Assembly (NCBI GenBank): GCA_005884305.1
Contig: VAYL01000153.1
Coordinates: 12,094-21,768 of the forward strand
Length of the DNA stretch: 9,675 bases
Source: Actinomycetota bacterium
Lineage (GTDB): Bacteria > Actinomycetota > Thermoleophilia > Solirubrobacterales > 70-9
Reading direction: 5' to 3'
Shown: positions 1-6,710 of the stretch, piece by piece
How positions within the stretch are numbered: position 1 is the stretch's first letter
Layout: the number at the start of each line of letters is the position of its first letter
The notes under the pieces: generated by a model
What the model saw: only the letters and a program-made list of their open reading frames with translations
Database searches by the model: none
Told to the model about the DNA's origin: nothing
Program-made: the position numbers and the translations under genes

Positions 1-825
1 TGCCGAACAGCCCGCTTCGCCGCCGCGATGTCACCTCGGCGACGATGATCGGCGTCCTCATGTCGGCGACGCTCCCGGCGCGCCTGGGCGAGCCGGCGCG
101 CGCCATGGTCTTGGCGCGGCGCACCGGACGCATGCGGTTCACGTTTCCCGTTCTCCTGGGCACGCTCGTTTCCCAAACGGTGCTGAATATCGCCGCCCTC
201 GCGCTGCTGGGCGTGATCATCGTCGCGTCCACGGACCTGTTCCACTCGGGGTCGACGAAGCTCTTCGTGTTCAGCTTGGTCCCGCTCGTCCTGCTTCTCG
301 TGGTGATCCTGGCGCCCGTCGTGGTCAGGCGCCCAATGGGGACCGGCCGCCTGGCTCGGATATCGGAGGCGATCCGAGCCGCGCTGCTGCGCGTTCGCAA
401 GGGGCTCAGCGTGTTCCGGGATCCTCGGTACGGATCGCTCGCGACCGCCGCCCAGCTCGGCGCATGGGGCGTCCAGCTCTCCGCTTGCGCTGTCCTGTTC
501 GAGGCGCTCGGCATGCACGGCGTCGGGATCGGAGCGGCCGCTGCCGTCCTGTTCGCCGTCAACGTGACCGCGGTCGTCCCGGCGACCCCGTCGAACATCG
601 GCGTCTTTGCTGACGACCGGGTTCGGCGTGGGAGCAGCCGACGCCCTCGCTTACGGCGTGATCCTGCAGGCCGTCGAGGTTGCGACAGCGGTCGTCCTGG
701 GGCTCCCCGCACTCGTTCGCGAGGGCCTCACGTGGTCCGACATGCGCCTGCGCGCCCTGAGCGCGGCACCGGTCCGGCTCTCCCCGCGGGAGCCGAAGGG
801 TGGCCAGGCGACCGAGACCACCTAG
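1..825 (+). pseudogene. Flippase-like / LPG-synthase transmembrane family protein, 5'-partial and frameshifted
   Basis: An integral membrane protein of the lysylphosphatidylglycerol synthase TM region family (the flippase-like, AglD/MprF-N-terminal type). Its frame is open from the left edge (codons from position 3), so the true start lies outside the window. Visible hallmarks are a PARLGE..R motif near 78-105, several strongly hydrophobic helices (about 150-220, 260-325, 440-510, 530-590) and the late PATPSNIGVF signature ending at 606. After that signature the frame becomes Arg-rich nonsense and stops at 848. The expected continuation (TTGFGVGAADALAYGVILQA and onward) is in the +1 frame from 607 and stops at 825. 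About seven residues normally found between GVF and the next helix are missing, which fits a deletion of about 20 bases. The family normally acts in membrane lipid or polyprenyl-linked processes; no substrate can be inferred. Either this is a real disabled gene or a local assembly error. The family call is firm and the pseudogene status less so. Confidence 0.72.
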
Positions 826-867
826 CCGCCACCCGACAACTAACCTAGACCGACAGGAGCTTTCTCG

Positions 868-3225
868 ATGCCGCTTTCCAACATCGCCGGCTTTCCGCGC
901 ATTGGCCCCAACCGCGAGCTGAAGTTCGCGACCGAGGGGTACTGGCGCGGCGACGTCTCCCTCGACGAGCTCCAGGCGACCGCCACGCGAATCCGCACGG
1001 ACAACTGGCGCTTCATGCGCGAGGCCGGCGTGGACCTCATCCCGTCGAACGACTTCTCGCTCTACGACCACGTTCTCGACGTGATCGCGCTCGTGGGCGC
1101 CGTGCCCGATCGCTACCAGCACTCAGGCGGCAACGTCGACATCGACACCTACTTCGCGATGGCGCGCGGCCGCCAGGAGGACGGCATCGACGTCACCGCG
1201 ATGGAGATGACGAAGTGGTTCGACACGAACTACCACTACATCGTCCCCGAGCTGGGCCCGGACACGACCTTCTCGCTCTCCTCCACCAAGCCGTTCGATG
1301 AACACACAGAGGCGATGGAGGAGCTGGGGATCGACACCGTCCCGGTGATCCTGGGACCGGTTTCGTTCCTGCTGCTCGGGAAGGCCGCTGACGGAGTTCC
1401 CGCCGACTTTGACCCCCTCGACCTGATCGAGGCGCTCCTCCCCGTCTACGGCGAGGTGATCGAGCGCCTCGCCGAGCAGGGTGCGACGTGGGTCCAGCTG
1501 GACGAGCCATGCTTCGTCGAGGATCGGGCCGAGCACGAGCTCGACGCGCTGCGCCTGGTCTACGAGGAGCTCGCGAAGGTCCACGAGCGCACGCGCATTT
1601 GCGTCAAGACCTATTTCGACCATGTCGGCGAGGCGTACGGGGTGTTGCGGGACCTCCCAGTCGAGGGGATCGGCCTGGACTTCCACCGCGGTGGTCCCGA
1701 CCTGGACCGGGAGATGGTGCGCAAGGGTGGCCCCAGGAACGTCGAGTTCATCGCCACCGACGGCGGGCTCGAGGACAAGTGGCTCTTCGCCGGGATCGTC
1801 GACGGGCGCAATGTCTGGATCAACGAGCTCGAGCACAGCCTCGACCTGCTCGGTGGCATTCGGGACCGATGCAAGGAGCTCGTGGTCTCGACGTCGTGCT
1901 CGCTGCTGCACACGCCGGTGGACCTCGACGCCGAGCCGACGTCGGACCTTCTCGACGACGAGCTTCGCTCGTGGATGGCGTTCGCGAAGCAGAAGGTGGG
2001 CGAGGTCGTGACCCTGGCGGCGGGGCTCGCAGAGGGACGCGATGCGATCGCCGATCAGCTCGATGCCAATGATCGCGCCCTGGACGATCGCCGCGAGTCC
2101 CACCGAACGCGCAACCCCGCGGTCCGCGATCGCGTGGCAGCGCTCACCGAGGACGACGCGCGCCGGCAGAGCCCGTTCGAGACCCGCCGCGAGGCGCAAC
2201 GCCCCCGGTTGAACCTGCCGCTCTTCCCGACCACGACCATCGGTTCCTACCCCCAGACCGCCGAGATCCGCGAGGCGCGCAAGGAGCTCCGCGAGGCGAC
2301 CATCGACCAGGCGGAGTACGACCGCCGCATGCGCTCGGAGATCGATCGCGTCGTCGGGTTCCAGGAGGAGATCGGCCTGGACGTCCTGGTCCACGGCGAG
2401 CCCGAGCGAAACGACATGGTCCAGTACTTCGCCGAGCAGATGGAGGGCTACGTCTTCACCCAGAGCGCCTGGGTGCAGTCATACGGCTCGCGCTACGTGC
2501 GCCCCCCGATCATCTACGGAGACGTCAGCCGCCCGGACCCGATGACAACCGACTGGATCGCCTACGCCCAGTCGACCACCGAGAAGCCGATGAAGGGCAT
2601 GCTCACCGGGCCGGTGACGATGCTCCAGTGGTCGTTCGTGCGCGACGACCAGCCGCGCTCGGCGACGTGCGAGCAGCTGGCGCTCGCGATCCGCGACGAG
2701 GTCGAGGACCTCGAGGCTGAGGACATCAAGGTGATTCAGGTAGACGAGCCGGCGATCCGCGAGGGCCTGCCGCTCCGGCGCGACCAATGGAGTGAGTATC
2801 TGGACTGGGCCGTCTACTCGTTCCGCGTGGCGACCTCGGTCGTCCGCGACGAGACCCAGATCCACACGCACATGTGCTACTCGGACTTCGGCGACATCAT
2901 GGAGCAGATCCAGGGGATGGATGCCGACGTGCTGCTGATCGAGGCGGCACGCTCACGCATGGAGCTCCTCCACGACTGGGAGCGCACCGGCTACAAGCAG
3001 GAAATCGGCCCGGGCGTCTACGACATCCACTCGCCGCGAGTTCCCTCGACCGAGGAGATGGTCGAGCTGCTGCAGGCGGCCGCGCGGGTCCTCGACCCGG
3101 AGCAGATCTGGGTCAACCCGGACTGCGGCCTGAAGACCCGCGCCTGGCCCGAGGTCGCGGCCGCTCTCCGCAACATGGTCCAGGCCGCGAAGCAGCTGCG
3201 CGAAGAGCTCGTCCCCGCCGGCTGA
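868..3225 (+). CDS. metE: Cobalamin-independent methionine synthase (5-methyltetrahydropteroyltriglutamate--homocysteine S-methyltransferase)
   Basis: Cytosolic enzyme of the last step of methionine synthesis: it transfers the methyl group of 5-methyl-tetrahydropteroyl-polyglutamate to homocysteine without vitamin B12, using one zinc. The 785 residues match the usual length of about 750-790. The N-terminal barrel (about 1-330, opening with SNIAGFPRIGPNRELKFA) and the C-terminal catalytic barrel (about 450-775) are joined by a charged linker. Aligned by eye to E. coli MetE (offset 27), the zinc ligands are H668 and C670 (in IHTHMCYSDF), E692 (in IEAARS) and C753 (in NPDCGLKTR). The homocysteine contacts are I458-G459-S460, E511 (in VHGEPERND) and D626 (in QVDEPA). 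All are present, so the enzyme should be active. The ATG at 868 is set by AGGAG at 855-859 with an 8-base spacer. It starts 42 bases after the broken flippase-like gene. No B12 riboswitch or other leader fits in this gap, so any promoter would lie in or before the upstream gene. Confidence 0.98.
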   Translation: MPLSNIAGFPRIGPNRELKFATEGYWRGDVSLDELQATATRIRTDNWRFMREAGVDLIPSNDFSLYDHVLDVIALVGAVPDRYQHSGGNVDIDTYFAMARGRQEDGIDVTAMEMTKWFDTNYHYIVPELGPDTTFSLSSTKPFDEHTEAMEELGIDTVPVILGPVSFLLLGKAADGVPADFDPLDLIEALLPVYGEVIERLAEQGATWVQLDEPCFVEDRAEHELDALRLVYEELAKVHERTRICVKTYFDHVGEAYGVLRDLPVEGIGLDFHRGGPDLDREMVRKGGPRNVEFIATDGGLEDKWLFAGIVDGRNVWINELEHSLDLLGGIRDRCKELVVSTSCSLLHTPVDLDAEPTSDLLDDELRSWMAFAKQKVGEVVTLAAGLAEGRDAIADQLDANDRALDDRRESHRTRNPAVRDRVAALTEDDARRQSPFETRREAQRPRLNLPLFPTTTIGSYPQTAEIREARKELREATIDQAEYDRRMRSEIDRVVGFQEEIGLDVLVHGEPERNDMVQYFAEQMEGYVFTQSAWVQSYGSRYVRPPIIYGDVSRPDPMTTDWIAYAQSTTEKPMKGMLTGPVTMLQWSFVRDDQPRSATCEQLALAIRDEVEDLEAEDIKVIQVDEPAIREGLPLRRDQWSEYLDWAVYSFRVATSVVRDETQIHTHMCYSDFGDIMEQIQGMDADVLLIEAARSRMELLHDWERTGYKQEIGPGVYDIHSPRVPSTEEMVELLQAAARVLDPEQIWVNPDCGLKTRAWPEVAAALRNMVQAAKQLREELVPAG

Positions 3226-3282
3226 GCCCGGGGCGCAGCACCAGCTCAGAAACGGCGGGCAAGTAGGGGAGGGCCAAGCCGG

Positions 3283-3351
3283 GCGAAATTCCGCTGTGTG
3301 GCCACTTTGTGTCGGTATGCGACCCCAAGTGGCCACGCTGCCGAAATTGCC
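3283..3351. repeat. Long imperfect inverted repeat (possible intergenic palindromic element)
   Basis: Two arms of 25 bases (3283-3307 and 3327-3351) match as reverse complements at 19 positions. The inner 10 bases are perfect: GTGGCCACTT at 3298-3307 against AAGTGGCCAC at 3327-3336. Inside, GTCG (3311-3314) and CGAC (3320-3323) can form a second short stem around a 5-base loop. It begins 58 bases after the metE stop and lies wholly between genes. There is no T-run on either side, so it is not a typical intrinsic terminator, though it could still end or stabilise the metE transcript. The shape resembles dispersed intergenic palindromic (REP-like) elements, but only one copy is seen here. Confidence 0.6.
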
Positions 3352-3360
3352 GCCCCGGCC

Positions 3361-3372
3361 ACGCCCGGGCGT
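3361..3372. other. 12-base perfect palindrome next to a candidate promoter
   Basis: ACGCCCGGGCGT reads the same on both strands and ends 7 bases before the candidate -35 hexamer at 3380. The position would suit an operator. However, in DNA this rich in G+C, several perfect 12-base palindromes are expected by chance in a window of this size, so the support is weak. Confidence 0.25.
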
Positions 3373-3379
3373 CGGCGAA

Positions 3380-3409
3380 TTGACGCGGGATCCTTACGGT
3401 CCCTTTACT
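3380..3409 (+). promoter_or_regulatory. Candidate sigma-70-type promoter for the 99-residue gene
   Basis: TTGACG (3380-3385, 5 of 6 to the -35 consensus) and TTTACT (3404-3409, 4 of 6 to the -10 consensus) are separated by 18 bases. The region is locally richer in A+T than its surroundings. It would give a leader of roughly 80 bases before the ATG at 3496. An alternative reading uses TTTACT as the -35 and TTGCTA (3427-3432) as the -10, with 17 bases between. Both are read by eye only. Confidence 0.4.
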
Positions 3410-3495
3410 CAATTGCGGCGCCTGCGTTGCTAGCGTGAATCCTTCGGACCTGAACGCAATACGCCTGTTGCGGCGGGCGGGAAGGGGACGCGGAC

Positions 3496-3795
3496 ATGGA
3501 GGAGCGAGTGTGCGGGACGACGCTGCGTGGAGACGAGCCGAAGCGGCTTGAGCTGAGCGATGGCTCGCGGCTGATGCTGGATGCCGCATCGAATGGCGAG
3601 CGCAAGGTCTGGCGGCGGCTGGGCCACGGTCACACGAGCGTCAGCGTGGCCGAGGCGCGTGACCTGGCTGGCGACGAGTTCTCCGGCTACGTCGAGACTC
3701 GGACCCGTTCCGAGGTGGAGTGGCTTCGGGCCGTTGCGGACTGGTATCGCGAGCGAGCGGACCACCTGCAGAGCCAGCTCGGCGCGCGCGGCTAG
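3496..3795 (+). CDS. Hypothetical protein, 99 residues
   Basis: I do not recognise this protein. The start is well supported: a purine-rich site AAGGGGA at 3482-3488 lies 7 bases before the ATG, and a candidate promoter sits further upstream. The protein is soluble, with no signal peptide or membrane segment. Residues about 17-30 (RLELSDGSRLMLD) look like a beta hairpin, residues 47-60 (TSVSVAEARDLAGD) like a strand followed by a helix, and residues 68-95 (around EVEWLRAVADWYRERADHLQ) form a likely amphipathic helix that could dimerise. It has one cysteine (C6) and no metal-binding or helix-turn-helix motif I can name. It is a single gene between metE and the convergent proline operon, with its TAG stop only two bases from the stop codon of the P5C dehydrogenase gene. 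The wholly antisense frames over this stretch lack comparable start signals. That it is a real gene is likely; its function is unknown. Confidence 0.7.
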   Translation: MEERVCGTTLRGDEPKRLELSDGSRLMLDAASNGERKVWRRLGHGHTSVSVAEARDLAGDEFSGYVETRTRSEVEWLRAVADWYRERADHLQSQLGARG

Positions 3796-3797
3796 CG

Positions 3798-5342
3798 CTA
3801 CAGCACGACGCCGTGGCGGACGACGTTCGTCGAGATGACCTGCTCGTCCGCGAAGTGGCGCAGGTAGCTTGGCCCCGCGGCGCGGGCGCCGGTGCCTGAC
3901 AGGCCGTTGCCACCGAACGGCTGGCGGCCCACGATCGCGCCGGTGATCGCGCGGTCCACGTAGACGACTCCCGTGGGAAGCCGCTCGATCAGCTCGTCGA
4001 TCCGATCGGGCTGCCGGCTGAAGATGCCGGCGGTCAGCGCCTGGGGCAGGTCGCGAACACGGCCGATCGCCTGGTCCATGTCGCGGACGCGCTCGAGGGT
4101 GAGCAGTGGACCGAAGATCTCCTCGCGCACGACCGGGGTGTCGTCTGGCAGCCGTCCGGCATCGACGAGCAGCGGGGACACGTACTGCGGCCCCGCCGCG
4201 GGCTGGGCGCGCGCGAGTTCCGCGCCAGTGCAGAGCTCGGCGTAGCGGTTGAACTTCGAAACGGCGCCCGGGTCGATCAGCGCCGGCACCTCGGTCGCGA
4301 AGTCATCCGCCGGGCCGACGCGCAGGATCTCGACCGCACCGGAGAGGCGCTCCGCAAATCGGTCGGCGACGCCCTGGTGCACGAGCGTCCGAGCCGCGGC
4401 CGAGCACTTCTGTCCCCCGTAGCCGTAAGCGGAGCGCACGATTGCCGGGACCGCCTCGTCGAGATCCACGTCGGAGTCCACGAGGACGCAGTTCTTGCCG
4501 CCGAGCTCCGCGACGATTCGCTTGATCTGCCGCTGCCCATCGGACTCGTGCGCGCGCCGCTGGATCTCCAGGCCGACCGCGACGGAACCGGTGAAGGCGA
4601 TCGTGGCGATCCGTGGCTCAGCCACCAGCCACCGCCCGAGGTCGCCGCCCGCGGGCAGATACGCGAGGGCGTCCTGGTCGACCCCCGCCGCCAGCAGCAG
4701 GCGCGCGATTTCCCAACCGCACGCGGGGCTCTGCTCCGCCGGCTTGAAGAGCACCGGGCTCCCCATGACAAGAGCCGCCGACGTCATCCCGAGCGGGATC
4801 GAGAGCGGGAAGTTCCAGGGGCTGATCACCGCCGCCGGCCCACGCGGGCGAAGCCGCAGCTCGTTGCGCTCCCCCGGCACCTGGATCAGGTCGTCGTGGA
4901 GACGGCGAGCGCTGAGTGCGTAGTAGCGCAGGAAGTCGATCGCCTCGCAGACCTCCGCGTCGGCGTCCTCCCACGGCTTGCCGACCTCGCGCACGATCAG
5001 CGCCGTCATTCGGTGGCGCCGCTCGGCCAGGCGACCGGCCGCTCGCTCGAGAACGGCGACCCGCTTCTCCGGCGGGCGGAGCGGCCACCGCGCGGCGAGG
5101 GCGAGCTCGAGCGCGCGCTCCGCCGCATCGATTCCGGCCCATTCCAGCGTCGCGACCTCCCGCGCCGGGTCGCACGGGTCGGTGGATCTTTCGCCATCCC
5201 CACGGGACTCCGTACCGCCGACGATCGTGGCAGGGCGCAAGGGGAGCTCGCGATCGAGCGCCGCCATCGCTCCGAGCAACTCCTCGCGCACCTCGGGAAG
5301 CCGGAGCTCCAGAAGCGGATGGTTTCGGAAGTCCTCGTTCAT
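3798..5342 (-). CDS. pruA: L-glutamate gamma-semialdehyde (1-pyrroline-5-carboxylate) dehydrogenase
   Basis: Second step of proline catabolism: NAD+-dependent oxidation of glutamate-gamma-semialdehyde, the open form of P5C, to glutamate. The 514 residues match the stand-alone RocA/PruA type (about 515). It has the aldehyde dehydrogenase fold with PWNFPLSIPLG and FTGSVAVGLEI in the NAD-binding part, the general base E279 in ELGGKN, the catalytic C313 in GYGGQKCSAAA, and EEIFGPLLT later. The C-terminal FGGNGLSGTGARAAGPSYL stretch is typical of P5C dehydrogenases and separates it from other aldehyde dehydrogenases. The ATG (complement of 5340-5342) overlaps the proline dehydrogenase TGA as ATGA. 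No clear ribosome-binding site precedes it, so translation is probably coupled to the upstream gene. The same frame stays open far upstream through the proline dehydrogenase gene, but that extension is Arg/Pro/Ala-rich shadow sequence. The N-terminus at this ATG (NEDFRNHPLL) is family-like. Confidence 0.95.
   Translation of the reverse strand: MNEDFRNHPLLELRLPEVREELLGAMAALDRELPLRPATIVGGTESRGDGERSTDPCDPAREVATLEWAGIDAAERALELALAARWPLRPPEKRVAVLERAAGRLAERRHRMTALIVREVGKPWEDADAEVCEAIDFLRYYALSARRLHDDLIQVPGERNELRLRPRGPAAVISPWNFPLSIPLGMTSAALVMGSPVLFKPAEQSPACGWEIARLLLAAGVDQDALAYLPAGGDLGRWLVAEPRIATIAFTGSVAVGLEIQRRAHESDGQRQIKRIVAELGGKNCVLVDSDVDLDEAVPAIVRSAYGYGGQKCSAAARTLVHQGVADRFAERLSGAVEILRVGPADDFATEVPALIDPGAVSKFNRYAELCTGAELARAQPAAGPQYVSPLLVDAGRLPDDTPVVREEIFGPLLTLERVRDMDQAIGRVRDLPQALTAGIFSRQPDRIDELIERLPTGVVYVDRAITGAIVGRQPFGGNGLSGTGARAAGPSYLRHFADEQVISTNVVRHGVVL
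5339..5342 (-). promoter_or_regulatory. ATGA stop/start overlap coupling proline dehydrogenase and P5C dehydrogenase
   Basis: On the minus strand the four bases ATGA hold both the ATG of the P5C dehydrogenase gene and the TGA of the proline dehydrogenase gene. No AGGAG-like site precedes the ATG. Ribosomes finishing the first gene probably re-initiate here, which would give matched amounts of two enzymes that hand on an unstable intermediate. Confidence 0.8.
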
Positions 5343-6682
5343 GCGGGCGGTCGGAGCAGCTCGTCGAGGGACTGGTGTCGCTGGCGCAGCAGGAATCCCT
5401 CGTTGGAGGAGTTCTCCAGCAGGCGCCGGACGAGATACGCCATCCCGGCCACGAGGTCGCCGATCGGTGTGTAGATGCGGACGCGATATCCGAGGCGGGA
5501 GATGCCCTCGGCCAAGTCGTCCCCCAGCCCGCGAAGGACCTGCAGCTCGAGCTCCCGCCGCTCGCCTCCGCATCGCTCCAGATACGCGATCGCATGGGCG
5601 AGCGAGCGCAGGTTGTGCGTCGCGATCGCAGGCCGCACCGAGTCGCGGGCGTCGATGAGCCGTCGCGTCAGCCGCTCGAAGCAAGCATCGGACTCGCGTT
5701 TTTCGGCCCAAACCGGCGCCTGCCAGCCGCGCTGGCCGGCGATCACGCTCTCGTGGTCCCAGTAGGCGCCCTTCACGAGCCTGATCGTCGGCGGGATCGC
5801 GCGCTGGGTGAGGGAAGGGGAGCTGAGGATCCGCTCCAGCGTTTCGTCCGCGTCCCGCAGGTAGGCCTGGACCACGACACCCACCGACGGGGCCTCGCGG
5901 AACTCCTCGCTCGCGAGCACCCCCTCGAAGGCGAGCAGCAGCGTCTCGCGGCTGTCGTAGTCCTCCATGTCCAGGTGGACGTGCGCGCCGAGCTCGCGCG
6001 CGAGCTGAAGCAGGGGCCACAGGCGGCGCGCCGCGTCGGCGGCCCCTCGCTCCGGGGCCAACGGTCGCAGCAGCGGCGTCAGGGCCGTCAGCTTGATCGA
6101 GAGATTCGCTCGTGCCAGGCGGCCGTGGTGATCGGCGTCCAGCAGGGGCTGCTCCGGCCACTCCCGAGCCGCGTCCGCCAGCACCCGCAGCGTCTCCGCG
6201 CAGCGCTTGAAATAGGCCTGCGCCTCCGCCTCGGAGACGGTCGACTCTCCCAGCAGGTCGAGCGCGAACGCCTGGCCGTGCCGCCACATCGCCCTCAGCG
6301 TCCGCGTCGCGTCCTTGACGTCACGGCCCGCGATGAACTGGCGGGCGAGGAGCGCGGTGGCCGGACCGCTGGCAAGGCCATACGCGGCGAGCAGCGGTCC
6401 GACCGCCGCCGGCCCGCGCAGCGGGCGCAGCGCAAGCGGCACCCGCTCCCCGTCCACCTCCCGGACGAAGGCACGGAGGTGGGCGCCACGATCAAACGGG
6501 CCGCGGCATGCAGGCGCCGCGTCGACGAAGCGAAACAGCGCGGAGCGAAGCGCCGGACGGCCGTCGAGGCTTCCCAGCTGCCGGCGCCCCAGTGCCACCG
6601 CGGGCCGCCGCCAGGTCACGGGCTCGGTGCGCGACAGCTCCTCCGCCAACTCCCTGATCCGAGTCTCGAGAGCCGCCTCCAC
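5339..6682 (-). CDS. Proline dehydrogenase (FAD-dependent, PutA-type barrel, monofunctional)
   Basis: First step of proline catabolism: it oxidises proline to 1-pyrroline-5-carboxylate with FAD and passes electrons to the quinone pool, probably at the inner face of the membrane. The 447 residues correspond to the helical arm plus ProDH barrel of PutA. There is no N-terminal ribbon-helix-helix DNA-binding domain and no fused dehydrogenase. Visible motifs are FRFVDAAPACR (50-60), GQAFALDLLGES (136-147), LSIKLTAL (194-201), HLDMEDYD (236-243), RLVKGAYWDHE (301-311), ATHN (354-357), RIYTPIGDL (402-410) and YLVRRLLENSSNEGFL (416-431). By eye K197, D238, Y404, R419 and R420 correspond to E. coli PutA K329, D370, Y540, R555 and R556. 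The start is a GTG; AGGAG at 6697-6701 (complement) lies 14 bases away, which is long, but no other start codon lies nearer that site. It follows the aldehyde dehydrogenase by 28 bases. In a separate-gene context this enzyme is sometimes called PutB or PruB. Confidence 0.94.
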   Translation of the reverse strand: MEAALETRIRELAEELSRTEPVTWRRPAVALGRRQLGSLDGRPALRSALFRFVDAAPACRGPFDRGAHLRAFVREVDGERVPLALRPLRGPAAVGPLLAAYGLASGPATALLARQFIAGRDVKDATRTLRAMWRHGQAFALDLLGESTVSEAEAQAYFKRCAETLRVLADAAREWPEQPLLDADHHGRLARANLSIKLTALTPLLRPLAPERGAADAARRLWPLLQLARELGAHVHLDMEDYDSRETLLLAFEGVLASEEFREAPSVGVVVQAYLRDADETLERILSSPSLTQRAIPPTIRLVKGAYWDHESVIAGQRGWQAPVWAEKRESDACFERLTRRLIDARDSVRPAIATHNLRSLAHAIAYLERCGGERRELELQVLRGLGDDLAEGISRLGYRVRIYTPIGDLVAGMAYLVRRLLENSSNEGFLLRQRHQSLDELLRPPA

Positions 6683-6710
6683 GCAACGCGAGGCTACTCC
6701 TGAGTGACCG

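Noticed and set aside
826..867. Possible B12 riboswitch or other leader before metE
   Set aside because: The gap is 42 bases and contains only the ribosome-binding site. No conserved B12-box-like element is seen there.
1123..2394. A 423-codon minus-strand frame opposite metE
   Set aside because: It mirrors the codon pattern of metE, has no family motif and no start signal, and metE is unambiguous.
3226..3495. tRNA, small RNA or extra gene in the metE downstream gap
   Set aside because: I found no cloverleaf or T-loop pattern, and the frames over it are short shadows. Only the inverted repeat, the palindrome and the promoter-like boxes stand out.
3798..6287. A single minus-strand frame of 829 codons that looks like a fusion ending in P5C dehydrogenase
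   Set aside because: Only the part from 5342 down is family-like. The upstream 315 codons are Arg/Pro/Ala/Gly-rich and run out of frame over the well-supported proline dehydrogenase gene, as expected for an open shadow frame in GC-rich DNA.
4916..6703. A 595-codon plus-strand frame opposite the proline genes
   Set aside because: It lies fully antisense to two genes with intact catalytic motifs. Its composition is Arg/Pro/Gln-rich without recognisable motifs.
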